Source: Haematobia irritans (Eukaryota > Arthropoda > Insecta > Diptera > Muscidae). From it: a DNA stretch of 64,000 nucleotides. A program made the position numbers and the translations under genes. Positions 10,403-22,552 of this stretch are shown here, piece after piece. Numbering within the stretch: position 1 is the first letter of the stretch; each line of letters starts with the position of its first letter. The notes beneath the pieces were generated by a model. That model was not told the origin of the DNA. It saw only the letters and a program-made list of their open reading frames with translations, and ran no database searches. The stretch is taken from contig NC_134397.1 in the NCBI RefSeq assembly GCF_050003625.1, positions 72,891,551-72,955,550 on the forward strand, in the 5' to 3' direction.

Positions 10403-12267
10403 CATACAAAAAAATTTTTTTGATTCAATCACGAAATTAATTGATCCAATTAATTATACCCTCCACCATAGGATGGGGGGTATATTAACTTTGTCATTCC
10501 GTTTGTAACACATCGAAATATTGCTCTAAGACCCCATAAAGTATATATATTCTGGGTCGTGGTGAAATTCTGAGTCGATCTGAGCATGTCCGTCCGTCCG
10601 TCCGTCCGTCCGTCTGTTGAAATCACGCTAACTTCCGAACGAAACAAGCTATCGACTTGAAACTTGGCACAAGTAGTTGTTATTGATGTAGGTCGGATGG
10701 TATTGAAAATGGGCCATATCGGTCCACTTTTACGTATAGCCCCCATATAAACGGACCCCCAAATTTGGCTTGCGAGGCCTCTAAGAGAAGCAAATTTCAT
10801 CCGATCCGGCTGAAATTTGGTACATGGTGTTAGTATATGGTCTCTAACAACCATGCAAAAATTGGTCCACATCGGTCCATAATTATATATAGCCCCCATA
10901 TAAACCGATCCCCCGATTTGGCTTGCGAGGCCTCTAAGAGAAGCAAATTTCATCCGATCCGGCTGAAATTTGGTACATGGTGTTAGTATATGGTCTCTAA
11001 CAACCATGCAAAAATTGGTCTATATCGGTCCATAATTATATATAGCCCCCATATAAACCGATCCCCCGATTTGGCTTGCGAGGCCTCTAAGAGAAGCTAA
11101 TTTCATCCGATCCGGCTGAAATTTGGTACATGGTGTTAGTATATGGTCTCTAACAACCATGCAAAAATTGGTTCACATCGGTCCATAATTATATATAGCC
11201 CCCATATAAACCGATCCCCCGATTTGGCTTGCGAGGCCTCTAAGAGAAGCAAATTTCATCCGATCCGGCTGAAATTTGGTACTTGGTGTTAGTATATGGC
11301 CTCTAACATCCATGCAAAAATTGGTCCACATCGGTCCATAATTATATATAGCCCCCATATAAACCGATCACCAGATTTGACCTCCGGAGCCTCTTGGAAG
11401 ACCAAAATTCATCTGATTCAGTTAAATTTGGTACGTGGTGTTAATATATGGCCTCAAACTCCCATGCAAAAATTAGTCGGTATCGGTCCATAATTATATA
11501 TAGGCCCCATATAAACCGATCCCAAGATTTGACCTCCAGAGCCCGTTGGAAGAGCAAAATTCTTCCCATTCGGTTGAAATTTGGTACGTGATATTATTAT
11601 ATGGTATCCAACAACCATGCAGGAATTGGTTCCTATTAGTCCATTATTGTATATAGTTCCCATATAAACTCATCCTCAGATTTGAACTCCGGTGCCTTTA
11701 GGGGAAAAAAAATTCATCCGATCTGCTCGAAATTTGGTACGTGGTGATAGTATATGATACCACAACCCAAGTAATTCGATTGTGGATGACAGTCTTTCGT
11801 AGAAGTTTCTACGCAATCCATGGTGGAGGGTACATAAGATTCGGCCTGGCCGAACTTACGGCCGTATATACTTGTTTTTTAATTGATATGTCACGAAAAT
11901 GATAGTAGCAATCACAGTTTTAATTGGGCATAGAAAAAATTCTTGATTAAACAATTAATTGATTTCATTAGCAAATTGCAATTAACTTTTTAATTATTTG
12001 TTTGAAATACATTTTTAATTAAAAATTAAAAAAATGTTCATCACTTTTTTTAACTGACGTAGTCTTCTGAATTTGATTAAAAAGTTAATTGTATCAATTA
12101 ATTTTTAATTAAAAATTTAAAAATTTTCAATCATTGACTTAATTATTGACTTATTGTTTCTATCTTTATTAAAAAGTTAATTGTATCAATTAATTTATTA
12201 ATTGAAAAAAAATCATCTTCAATTAACTTTTTAATTGAAAATATTTTGGTGATATTTTTTCTGTGTA
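10403..12267. mobile_element. AT-rich MITE split by element H2
   Basis: Left half (TTTGATTCAATCACGAAATT, 10420-10454) and right half (11878-12267, ending TATTTTTTCTGTGTA) together match the intact relative at 7636-7977. The relative reads through CCAATTAATGTTTTATTTG where this one is interrupted. Confidence 0.75.
10455..11877 (+). mobile_element. Family-A 153-bp-repeat element H2
   Basis: Same architecture as H1: TATACCCTCCACCATAGG at the 5' end, a CCGT-rich block at 10590-10614, about six units of the 153-bp repeat (step checked 10818 to 10971), then GATTGTGGATGACAG, GGTGGAGGGTACATAAG, the hairpin TTCGGCCTGGCCGAA and TATATACTTGTTT. It lacks the minisatellite block. Its insertion into a MITE is demonstrated by the uninterrupted copy at 7636-7977. 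The flanks read AAT before and TTT after, with no longer duplication. Confidence 0.85.
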
Positions 12268-12470
12268 AATATAACTGGCTTACAAACTGTATGTACCTCG
12301 GTTCGATTCTCCGTCCAGGCGAAAGGTAAAATTTAAAAAATGTATAAAATTGAATAATTTCTTCAACATTATTTGTATTACAGAAAAAGGTGCCAAGAAC
12401 TAAAAAATTTCGTGGAAGTGAAAATTATGTGAGGGAATGAGCACAATCTTCTTTGGGGGAAAATCTTCAA
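12268..12470 (+). repeat. Second type of tRNA-derived head with downstream body, copy A
   Basis: CTGGCTTACAAACTGTATG, then CTCGGTTCGATTCTCCGTCC (box B GGTTCGATTCT) and CAGAAAAAGGTGCCAAGAAC match 22588-22720. The box-A part has been lost at the MITE junction. It is a tRNA-derived segment distinct from the CCTAA-tailed SINE. Confidence 0.65.
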
Positions 12471-12592
12471 AGCATATAATATTTTTGGGCATAAAACAAA
12501 CATATTAATGTTTCGGCAGTATCCAATAATATATTTGCTTCCTGCAAAATATGTTTGGAACATATGTTAGAGAAGCGATTTTTTTTTGAGGG

Positions 12593-13791
12593 TGTTGTTA
12601 CTAAATTCGTACTTCTCACAAAAAATAGTTTTGAACTCCAATTTTTTTCTTCAAACTACAAAATTTTCTTTAACAAGTCGAAAAAATTAATGTCTAATAA
12701 ATTTTCTTGGCCTTGTCGAAAAATATTTACTTATTTTTGTTATATCGGCGTTATATCAGCGTTTGAAATACTGTTTACTTAAATTTTTCTAAAAATAATC
12801 TAAATTTTCTAAAATTAACCAAACTTTTTCTTTCTGGTGGGTCCACTGTTTTTTCAGTGCATATACCATTATAATCATAAGTCTAACCACTGCCATGTGC
12901 AAGGGTTGACTTTAATATTTCGGGATTAGAGAACAAAAAAAAAATCATCGAAAATCGCTTTATTGTATATTCCCCATTATTGTATATTCCCAATAAGATT
13001 TAAATGTCAAGAAACTATCTATGAGAGTTATAAAAGTAAGAAGAAAAATAAATTTTCATTTAATATATGATGCTTTTCATATATATTATGTAAATGTACA
13101 TAATTGTACAGTCTGGAACTAGTGTTTAATTTAAAATATAATCAATTTCCTAAATACCATTTGTAATCATTGAAAATCAGTAAATGTTATTTTTATTTAT
13201 GGAATTAATTCATACATTTTATGAAATCGTTCTTTGGAAACAAAACTCTTAAAATAAATGTGTTATTTTGTTGTGAGCATTGTCAACCCTTAATACGAAC
13301 TTGTATCCCATGAGAATATTTTTCTTTCCGACGAAATTATAACAGAAAGGACTTATAGTCTATACAAATTCAATAGAAATAATCATGCTGCCAACAAAAA
13401 GTCGTAACACATTGTAAATGCTTGCAGCGCATTCAATATGTTCAGAATTTATGTGAAAAAAGTCTTCGAACCTAGACATGGTAAAAAACAGGGATATTTC
13501 TCATCCAAAGGTATTTGTACGTACTTACATTCATGTAATCTGTAGAACCACATCAAATTATCTGCAAAGAAGAAAAACAAGACCAAAAGTTAGCAAGTAC
13601 ATGGGTTTTTATATTAGTTCTTTTTTACATAATTATTTAAAGTTCACTTTGAGTTTTTTCTACCAGAGAATGCACAGTGACACTAAACTATAAATAAAAT
13701 TCGCACGAACAAAAGTGATATTTTCATGTAAGTACATAAAACACTTTTAGGCAAACATGTTTTTAAAAACTGCTCTGCGAGAACCATTCTA
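12593..13791. other. Unassigned AT-rich stretch
   Basis: No recognisable gene, RNA or terminus apart from a TTTTTTCAGTGCA word near 12855 that resembles the right end of the CACTG MITE family. Open frames are short and low-complexity. Confidence 0.35.
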
Positions 13792-14032
13792 CACAGAAAA
13801 AAAGTAAACTGTTTTATAGCAAGAATGAACTACACCGTGCGAAAAATGAACTAAATTATACTCCATCTCCATATTTTAAGATTTCGACAAAGCGTTGCTA
13901 AAACCAGGAAATTTAATGCCCTGATGTACTTTTTAACTGCAGTTCACGAAATTACACCCTCTCGTAGAAGAAAAAAATTACTAAAAAATAAAGAAGAAAA
14001 TTATTGGCCATGACCATTTTAACTACACAGTA

Positions 14033-14315
14033 TTCGATTCCTGCTTCGACCGAACACCAAAAAGTTTTTCAGCGGTGGATTACCCACCTCAGTAATGCTG
14101 GTGACATTTATGAGGGTTTCAAAGCTTCTCTAAGTGGTTTCACTGCAATGTGGAAAGCCGTTCGGACTCGGCTATAAAAAGGAGGTCCCTTGTCATTGAG
14201 CTTAACATGGAATCGGGCAGCACTCAGTGATAAGAGAGAAGTTCACCAATGTGGTATCACAATGGACTGAATAGTCTAAGTGAGCCTGATAAATCGGGCT
14301 GCCACCTAACCTAAC
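14033..14315 (+). mobile_element. CCTAA-tailed SINE, 5'-truncated, copy 2
   Basis: Starts inside box B (TTCGATTCCTGC) and runs to CCACCTAACCTAAC. Flanked by a 10-bp duplication CTACACAGTA (14023-14032 and 14316-14325), as expected for target-primed retrotransposition. The 5' truncation is typical. Confidence 0.9.
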
Positions 14316-14543
14316 CTACACAGTAGTTCATTCTTCCTATTTTTGGGAATCGTTCGAAAATTTTCTTTTGCTTTAATTCATACTGAAATTATAACTATTG
14401 TCATTGAACTTTATACCCATGTTTGAGACATACTTAAAAAAAGGAATATTTCATTCGGCTCTGTACAATTTCGGAAGAAAAAAATAATAAAATTTAACTA
14501 CCAACAAATAATTTTTTTACAACAAAAATAAGTGAAATATACC

Positions 14544-16167
14544 CAGCGTTGCCAGAATTGTTTCACCAAAACCGCTAGATTTGTCCAAAAAACTAGTCAA
14601 AAAAAGCTAAACAATTTAAAAAAATAGCTAGAAAAAAAGCTAAATTTTTTTGTATCAAAAGTCACATTTTTAATTGAAATTTAACAAACTTAAAGGCTTT
14701 ATTTCACTTAAAATGCATATTATTTTAATTGTATTCAATTTAATTCCATTTCTGTGAGACTGTAAGAAAGTCTAAATCATATTAGCTCTGTTGGCGTACT
14801 CGATACATTTTTACTATCACAAATTTTTACTGGAAGTCCTTCGTTTATATTTCCTTGTAAAATCATTTTTCCCAGTGAACTTGCAATTGTCAGCTGGTTA
14901 ATCATGCATTAGCAAATATCTATATATTTTGTTTTAACTGAATTAATGATAAATTCGTGAACGTGTACACTTCTCTTAATTTTACCCAAGAGAATAAAAC
15001 CCATTCTAACTGTCTTGCAAGTTTATAATGAATAACTTTTATTCGAAAATTTCCCAAACCTATTGTTGTCCAATTTTCGTAAATGTAAATCCATCCCATT
15101 AATAAATAGCAGATTTGTTTTGATCCTATCACTACGAATTTTTTATTGCATTTTTTGGTGTTAAAAAAATAATACCACATTCAAAACTTTATTTCCTTAA
15201 TTATTTCTATGTTCGGTTCCAAAGATTTTGTACACTAATGATTTTTGTATTGATTCCGAGTCAAATTTGAATTTATTCGTTTTCTCAGCTTTTTCTTCAT
15301 GAGCTATCACAGTGCTTTAAAAACGTGCTAACGAAAACTTAAATTTTCAAATTCAGACTCGACTTTAAGTAGAAATTATTTTATGTATACGTTTTTAAAA
15401 TAAAATGTTTAAAAACCTCTTCAATTTTTTAACGTTATTTTGGTTTGTGGTGAAGATACAAAAACTCCACAAATTTAAAGACTATTAATTTAAAAAATTT
15501 TTTAGAATTGACCCTAGCATTCTTTCATGAAAAGATACCCATTTTTAAGTTGAATCACTTAACTATAAGGACAAAACGACTTTATCGGCTTTTGGACAAG
15601 GAAAACAGTTTATATAAGAGAAATTCACAAATGCTATATAACCATCTTTGGCCTCACGACAATATTTTTTCAGTGTACAAAGCAATTCACATCTACTATT
15701 TTAATTTAGTAATATCATAATAACTTTAGAATATTAAAATAACATAAAAAGGATAAACGAGTAAAATGGTAATATTCCTAATAATTTACTGACAGTTTAT
15801 ATAAGGAATTTGCATGGTAATAGTAGATTTAAAGTTTACGATAACTTTTATGAATACGAGGCAAGAACTTTACCACAAGGTGTATTTGCTGCAAAAATGC
15901 CCGCATAATGGCTGGAATAATTATTAATGTTTCAATTGAGATTTGAAACATGTGAAAAACCTTATTCTGGCAGCAAGGCTTAGATAAAAACGAAGTTTTA
16001 TCCATATTTCAATAGGAACATGTCGAAAATAAAAAAAGCCAAAAATAGCTAAAAGGGTCATGAAAAAAAAGCCAGAAAAAAAGCTAAAAGCTAAATGCAT
16101 TTTTTCCCGCTAAACGTATTCAAAAAAAGCCAAATCTAGCGGGAAAAAAGCTAAATTGGCAACGCTG
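14544..16167. mobile_element. hAT-type element, 1.6 kb, non-coding
   Basis: Inverted ends CAGCGTTGCCAGAATTG and CAATTTAGC...-like CAGCGTTGCCAATTTAGC. An exact 8-bp duplication AATATACC lies at 14536-14543 and 16168-16175. Eight-base duplications and CAG-start ends are hAT features. The subterminal parts are rich in AAAAAGCTAAA words. No transposase frame is recognised, and frames at 14920-15180 (minus) and 15508-15720 (plus) are short and unrecognised. It contains a CACTG-type MITE. Confidence 0.88.
15211..15675 (-). mobile_element. CACTG-type MITE (left-truncated) inside the hAT element
   Basis: Minus-strand copy of the family at 51219, 52013 and 58493: it ends CACGACAATATTTTTTCAGTG before TA and carries GGTTCCAAAGATTTTG, CAAGATACCCATTTTTAAG-like and GGACAAGGAAAACAG words. 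The end near GGTTCC has lost the terminal GCATGC-type part. Confidence 0.8.
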
Positions 16168-16289
16168 AATATACCGCTAGTTTTACTACGGATTTTTTTT
16201 TTCGGTGTATAAATCAGTATTAAATATATGGTTTACATATGAAAGTATACAATGAGCGCAAATTAAAAATGCGAGATTTTTCAAAGAAT

Positions 16290-17590
16290 TCATTTATTTT
16301 TTATAGAAATAAAATTTTGACAAAATTTTCTTTAGAAATAAATTTTTGACAAAATTTTCTATAGAAATAAAATTTTGTGCAAATTTTCTATATATATAAA
16401 ATTTTGAAAAATTTTTTTATATAAATAAAATTTTGACAAAAATTTTCTATAGAGATAAAATTTTGACACAATTTTCTATAGAGATAAAATTTGGCAAAAT
16501 TTTCTATAGAAATAAAATTTTGACAAAATTTTCTATAGAAATAAAATTTTGAAAAAATTTTCTATATAAATAAAATTTTGACAAAATTTTCTACATAAAT
16601 AAAATTTTGACAAAATTTTCTATAGAAATAAAATTTTGACAAAATTTTCTATAGAAATAAAACTTTGACAAAAATTTCAATAGAAATAAAATTTTGACCA
16701 AATTTTCTATAGAAATAAAATGTTGACAAAATTTTCTACAGAAATAAAATTTTGACAAAATTTTCTGTAGAAATAAAATTTTGAAAATTTTTCTATAGAA
16801 ATAAAATTTTGACAAAATTTTTCTATATATAAAATTTTGACAAAATTTTCCATAGAAATAACATTTTGACAAAATTTTCTATAGAAATAAAATTTTGACA
16901 AAATTTTCTATAGAAATAAAACTTTGACAAAATTTTCTATATAAATAAATTTTGACAAAATTTTCTATAGAAATAAATTTTTGACAAAATTGTCTATAGA
17001 AATAAAACTTTGACAATATTTTCTATAGAAATAAAATTTTGGAAAAAATTTCTATATAAATAAAATTTTGACAAAATTTTCTATAGAAATAAAATTTTGA
17101 CAAAATTTTCTATAGAAATAAAATTTTGACAAAATTTTCTATAGAGATAAAATTTTGACAAAATTTTCTATAGAAAAAAAAATTTGACAAAATTTTCTAT
17201 AGAAATAAAATTTTGGAAAAACTTTCTATATAAATAAAATTTTGACACAATTTTCTATAGAAATAAAATTTTGACACAATTTTCTATAGAAATAAAATTT
17301 TGACACAATTTTCTATAGAAATAAAATTTTGACACAATTTTCTATAGAAATAAAATTTTGAAAATTTTTCTATAGAAATAAAATTTTGAAAAAATTTTCT
17401 ATAGAAATAAAATTTTGACAAAATTTTTCTATATATACAATTTTGACAAAATTTTCTATATAAATAAAATTTTGACAAATTTTCTATAGAAATAAATTTT
17501 TGACAAAATTTTCTATATAAATAAAATTTTGACAAAATTTTCTATAGAATTAAATTTTTTACAAAATTTTCTATAGAAAAAATTTTGACA
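16290..17590 (-). repeat. 29-bp minisatellite array, about 45 units
   Basis: Units read on the plus strand as TTTTCTATAGAAATAAAATT plus TTGACAAA, the reverse complement of all other arrays in the window. Variation is mostly substitutions (ATAGAGATAA, ATATAAATAA). It ends directly against a mariner relic. Frames made of repeated FYRKF/NFIS/KILFL are artefacts. Confidence 0.93.
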
Positions 17591-18660
17591 AAACTGTGAT
17601 TGGCGTAGTGAATCCACTTTTCATCACCTGTAACAATCTGACGCAACAAAACTCTTTTGTTGGCTTTGGAGTAGCTGTGAAAAATCTTCTTAGTACGTGT
17701 CTCGGCACATGTACGGTACCCAATTTCCAAGCTTTTGAATCATTCACAATAGTTCAAGTCGATTGGAAAAGGTTTGACCTGCGTCAGAGATGGAAAATAT
17801 GGTATTAAAGTACTTTTTTTAATACCTTCTCACTCTGGTCAGTACCGTAGTACTCTCCCGAATGATTTGGTACCTTTTGAGTATACAGTTTTGAACCGAA
17901 TTCAGTTTTCATGGTACAATAATTTTGAGAGAATCTTTAACCATCTTATTTACTAAAGGCTTTTTGGCAGTATACTGAAAATGTATGTACATGCACATTT
18001 TCTAGAAGAGAAATTGTCGATCGCGGACTAGAAGAGTGGGAATCGTAACAATACTACGATAATCTTTGTAATTTTTGTTATGATACTTGATTTTTTTTTT
18101 TTTGAGATAAGAAAGTATGGAAAAATTCTTGAAATCAGGAAAGCCAAAAAACGTAATTACTTAATTTAAATTAATTATTTCTGGATGAAGGAAAAACTGA
18201 ACAAAGATTTTTTTTCTGATTTTAATGCGGTAAACCAATAAAAAAGATGTCGTTAGTAATTCTTGCAGAATACCAGCCTCATTAAAGATGAATTAGACGA
18301 TCTCATATTCGTAGTATGTTTTTGTTGGAGCAAAACCCGATATTTAGTGAAATGTGATTTTTAATTCAAAACACTACCATTTTTGTACTTTCTAAAAAAG
18401 TGAATTTACCATCCGTGGTCCTCATTCAGTCATCCCTCTAATTCATCGTCTCCAAACTTCATCGGCTATTCTGAGAGTTCTTTGTCTTCCACATCACAAT
18501 CACCACTTCTGAATCACACGAACCACCCCTCGCACATTGGAACAGTCTAATTTTAGGGCGTTTTCCTTTCGCAAAAATATGTTACCTTTGTGTTACACTA
18601 TTTTTTCACTCATTGTATTTTCGTCCAAATGATATTGCCATTTGAAAGTTCGTGTTAATT
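17590..18660 (-). pseudogene. mariner transposase relic, mellifera-like subfamily, interrupted
   Basis: Minus-strand pieces, in protein order: near 18500-18400, SGDCDVEDKELSE and FGDDELEG with stops between; near 17790-17740, GNWVPYMCRDTY; then LLQSQQKSF and finally IVTGDEKWIHYAN at 17640-17600, the first catalytic motif of this subfamily. About 600 bases of other sequence (roughly 17800-18400) separate the two parts. Everything downstream of the first catalytic Asp is replaced by the 29-bp array. The pattern GDEKWIHY points to the mellifera-like group rather than irritans. The relic is old and unambiguous only by motif. Confidence 0.78.
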
Positions 18661-18744
18661 TATAATATTGTGAAGGACACAGAACCCAAAAACTATGACA
18701 ATGTCCTTCATAATTTGCTATCAATTTAGAAAATGTTGCACCTT

Positions 18745-18890
18745 TTTTCTCAATTCATTCCACTGGAAGATCCGCTTTGCAGATTCCTGTTATTTTCTTG
18801 TGGCCATACACCAGTTGTAGGAGAATATTAAACTGCTCAGCCATCTTGTTGAGAGTTATGCGGCAGTTTAAAGTTGCTTTCAAATTGATG
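18745..18890 (-). pseudogene. Short non-LTR retrotransposon RNase H fragment
   Basis: The minus frame reads LNCRITLNKMAEQFNILL then YGHKKITGICKADL. This parallels the CRKSLIDMAE and WVSGHMKIPGNC segment of the relic at 61312-62530. It is a small, diverged remnant. Confidence 0.65.
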
Positions 18891-18899
18891 AACGATTTT

Positions 18900-20265
18900 T
18901 TGGTTATTGGATTACGTTTTTGTAACAACGAGTTGTAAAAGGTAAATATTGATCTCCTAAAATTCAATAAAATTAAGGTTTATTGACTGCTTGAAGAAAA
19001 AACTAAATCTCGGTGCTACGCATTCATTGGACTTTATTGCAAATTGATTGACTGAGACCGTCTCTACTGAATCAGGCTATTTGACCTATAGATGCAACAT
19101 GACAGTAAGAGCATGTGGAACTTTTTTTCCATTCATTTACTTTACCTCTTTTACATGTTTTACTATTCATGACATTTGATTTGAAGTGCATGCACTCGTC
19201 TTTGTCCAATTTTAAATTCATTTTCATTATTGTCCCACGGTGCTTCTGAAAATTTCTTTTGCTAACAACAAAGCTCCAAATGCAGGATAATCGAACCATT
19301 CCCTTTGCATTTTATCATAGCTTGTAAAGTAATAAATTCATCTGACAATATCTTATGCGTCTGGTTTTGAATTCAATGCCCTTTTTGGAGAAAATACATG
19401 AGGAGCGCTAGGTCTCCCATTCCCTAAATGCGTAAAACATTATGTTGGGAATTATCATAAAGTGTTGCAATGTTGACTCGACTAATTTACAAGTTGTCAC
19501 TATGTGGCGCTTTAAATGAGAATCTAAAGCAGCAACATCAACACGGATACCTCTACCGCCACCGCCAACCAGAGGAGAAATAAATCCCTAGAACAAATCA
19601 TCCTTGCAAACGTTAAGTTCTTCAATCGAAAATGGACAGACGGATACATAGCTGTTGCATACGAATCTAGACTTGACTGCTCTGCTTATAGCCGCCTGCC
19701 TTCTTGGGGTTTTGTCCGTCTGCATATCTGTCTGCTTTTTGAAATATTCCCTCGAATATGGATGAGGAGGTTCTGTAAAGTTCAAAACTTCGCTTTGGTC
19801 TTTTCGATACTTGAATTGTTTTATTTGGGCTTTGTGTTTTTTTTTTTGTTTTCTCTAGTGTTTTTCTAGTTCCTGTGATCGCTAATTAAAATCGTTCTCA
19901 CCATTTTCAACAGCAAGCGGCAAGCGATCAACGACCGACTCAACAAACATATCAACCGACGAGTATTGTCTTTGGTCTTTGTATAAAACATGTGGTGGTA
20001 TTTACACTGCGGTTAAAAACTACGTGAGATAAGAAATTCATATTGGGAGTAAATATCGTTGCTAACCAAAAGTTTGGGGAAATAAATTTTCTTACTTTGC
20101 TTATAGATCCTAACAAAATGTTTGTTTAAAAGTTTCCATTAAACATATATTTAGAAAAAATATTCAGAGAGAGAGAGAGAGAGAAAATATAAGGGAGCAA
20201 CGTACAATGTTGCGACGAAAAATTAAAGACATTAAAAAAGCTGGCTCTAGGATATGATCCCAGTA
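18900..20265. other. Unassigned stretch with a GA microsatellite
   Basis: No recognisable gene. An (AG)n run occupies 20166-20184. Base composition is less AT-rich around 19500-19990 (for example ACCGCCACCGCCAACC), the kind of sequence that can be host-derived, but no convincing frame or splice pair is seen. Confidence 0.35.
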
Positions 20266-20267
20266 TT

Positions 20268-21696
20268 CTAATTTTATTTCTATAGAAGATTTTGTTCAAT
20301 TTTTTTCTATAGAAAATTTTCTAAAATTTTTATTTTTATGGACAAATTTCTTAAAATTTTAATTTTTTTAGAAAATTTTCTTAAAATGTTATTTCTATAA
20401 AAAATTTTGTCAAAATTTTATTTCTATAAAAATTTTCTCAAAATTTTATTTCTATAAAAAAATTTGGCAAAATTTTATTTCTAGAGAATATTTTGGAAAA
20501 TTGTGTTACAAAAAATTGTTTTTTCAAAATTTTATTTCTATTGAATTTTTTTCAAAATTTTATTTATTGAAATTTTTTCAAAATTTTATTTCTATAGAAA
20601 ATTTTGGCAAAATTTTATTTTTATAGAAAATTTTCTCAAAATTTAGTTTCTATAAAAATTTTCTCAAAATTTTATTTCTATAGAAAGTTTCTCAAAATTT
20701 TATTTCTATAGAAAGTTTTGGAAAAATTTTACTTCTATAGAAAATTTTGTGAAAGTTTTTTACTTCAATAGAAAATGTTGTGAAATTTTTTTACTTCTAT
20801 AGAAAATTTTGTCAAAATTTTATTTTAAAAAAATTTTTGTCAAAATTTTATTAAAAAAAATTTTTTTTCAAAATTTTATTTCTACAGAATTTTTTTTCAA
20901 AATTTTATTTCTATAGAAAATTTTATTTCTATAGAAAATTTTGTCAAAATTTTATTTCTATAGAAAATTTGGCAAAATTTTATTTTTATAGAAAATTTTG
21001 GCAAAATTTTATTTTTATAGAAAATTTTCTCAAAATTTTGTTTATAAAAATTTTCTCAAAATTTTATTTCTATAGAAAATTTTGGCAAAATTTTATTTCT
21101 AGAGAATATTTTGTTACTATAATTTTTTTTTCAAAATTTTATTTCTATTGAAATTTTTTTCAAATTTTATTTCTACAGAAAATTTTGGCAAAATTTTATT
21201 TTTATAGAAAATTTTCTCAAAATTTTGTTTCTATGAAAATTTTCTCAAAATTTTATTTCTATAGATAGTTTTGGCAAAATTTTATTTTTATAGAAAATTT
21301 TCTCAAGATTTTGTTTCTATAAAAATTTTCTCAAAATTTTATTTCTATAGAAAATTTTGGCAAAATTTTATTTCTATAGAAAATTTTGGCAAAATTTTAT
21401 TTCTATTGAAAATTTTGGCAAAATTTTATTTCTATAAAAAATTTTGTCAAAATTTTATTTCTAGAGAATATTTTGGAAAATTTTGTTACTATAATGTTTT
21501 TTTTTTTCAAAATTTCATTTCTATTAAAATTTTCTCAAAATGTTATTTTTATAGAAAATTTTTTCAAAATTTTGTTTCTACAGAAGATTTTGTCAAAATT
21601 TTATTTCTAGAGAATATTTTGGAAAATTTTATTACTATAAAATGTTTTTTTTTTCAAAATTTTATTTCTATAGAAATTTTTTTCAAAATTTTATTT
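20268..21696 (+). repeat. 29-bp minisatellite array, left block
   Basis: About 49 degenerate units of the plus-orientation minisatellite (ATTTTATTTCTATAGAAAAT). Many units carry TTTTGGC or TTTTCTC in place of TTTTGTC. It continues at 23045 beyond an inserted inverted-repeat element. Confidence 0.92.
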
Positions 21697-22379
21697 CATA
21701 TTGTTGTTTTGATCTCAGCTTTAAAACCAACCAACAGAGGAAAAGAATGTTTGTCAATTTATTTGGGCCAAGCCCTATAGACTGCAAGATGGTTGGATGG
21801 ACGCACGTTTCGGAATTACCACATTCGTCATCAGCAAAACTATCAACCAATTATCAGAATAAATTCAGGCAGTTCATGGTGAACCACACTTGAACCTTCC
21901 GAAAAAAGGTTTATGAAAGCCGGTTTTGCCGAAATAAATGCATACAAATATTTCTCTTTTCCTTTGCCACCATCAAATCATCGATTTGAGTGCAGTTGGC
22001 TGGGTTTATTCTGAGCGTGCTTCCTCCGAAAAAAGGTTTATGATACACGCAAAGAAAAAAAAAACGTTTTGAAAACGTGTACCGAAACGTTTTTCTTTTG
22101 TTAGAGTTTTTTGAATTGATTCGAAAAGTATACACTTTTATCACCAACAAAATTCGTTTGTTACAAAATTTTTATTTTTTCAATAAAAAAAGTTATTTTT
22201 GAACCAACAACACAGTCCATTTCGTTTATATCAAACACTGTTCTTTTCAGTTTATATCAAACACTGTTCTTTCTTTAATAAGACACATTTGTACAGTTCA
22301 TAGTAAAAATTTAATATAATAGTAATGTAAAGTAATGTTGAACATTTTTTCGGAATCTTCCGATCATATCTGGAATATA

Positions 22380-22382
<3 letters not shown>

Positions 22383-22429
<47 letters not shown>
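22383..22429 (+). repeat. Poly(A) tract, 47 bases
   Basis: Uninterrupted run of A directly beside the minus-strand tRNA-derived head; on that strand it is a T-run downstream of the head. In copy A at 10241-10251 the same place holds 11 A. Confidence 0.98.
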
Positions 22430-22430
<1 letters not shown>

Positions 22431-22431
<1 letters not shown>

Positions 22432-22500
22432 TTGGCCGAAGCAGGGATCGAACCCACGACCCTTGGCATGCAAGTCGGACGTAGGGCGCCGCAAGCTATG
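22431..22500 (-). repeat. tRNA-derived head, minus strand, copy B
   Basis: On the minus strand: GTCCGACTTGCATGCCAAGG, then GTCGTGGGTTCGATCCCTGC with box B GGTTCGATCCC and the CTTCGGCC that follows in SINE heads. The box-A part is replaced by TAGGGCGCCGC. It is close to the CCTAA-tailed SINE head but lacks that SINE's body. Confidence 0.75.
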
Positions 22501-22552
22501 CTATATAAATATAACTTAGTTATATGGGTAATCGTCTATTGATGACAATAAC

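Larger units (their letters stand above)
8700..12592 (+). mobile_element. Composite element with tRNA-derived heads, heavily interrupted (copy A)
   Basis: A left part rich in CATATGTT words (8708-8948), a middle (9685-10402) and a right part (12268-12592, ending near AACATATGTTAGAG) seem to be one element. The same order of blocks (ATCAARCACTGTT, AAAAATTTAATATA, minus-strand tRNA-like head, GGCGCYGC, then the plus-strand head GGTTCGATTCTCCGTCCAGG) occurs uninterrupted at 22046-22937. It is broken here by a mariner (8949-9682) and by a MITE that itself holds element H2. The outer ends are uncertain. Confidence 0.55.
13792..16207 (+). mobile_element. TA-flanked element holding a SINE and a hAT insertion
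   Basis: Left end CACAGAAAAAAAGTAAACTG follows TA (13790-13791). The right end TTTTTTTTTTCGGTG precedes TA (16208-16209). Its own sequence is about 500 bases (13792-14032, 14326-14543 and 16176-16207) and matches the partial copy at 3717-3970. TA duplication and CACNGAAAAA ends are shared with several other elements here. The superfamily is not determined. Confidence 0.75.

Noticed and set aside
17800..18400. A further hAT insertion with CAGAGATGG / CCATCCGTG ends inside the mellifera-like mariner
   Set aside because: End words look right, but the flanking 8-mers (ACCTGCGT and GTCCTCAT) do not match, so the boundaries are unsupported.
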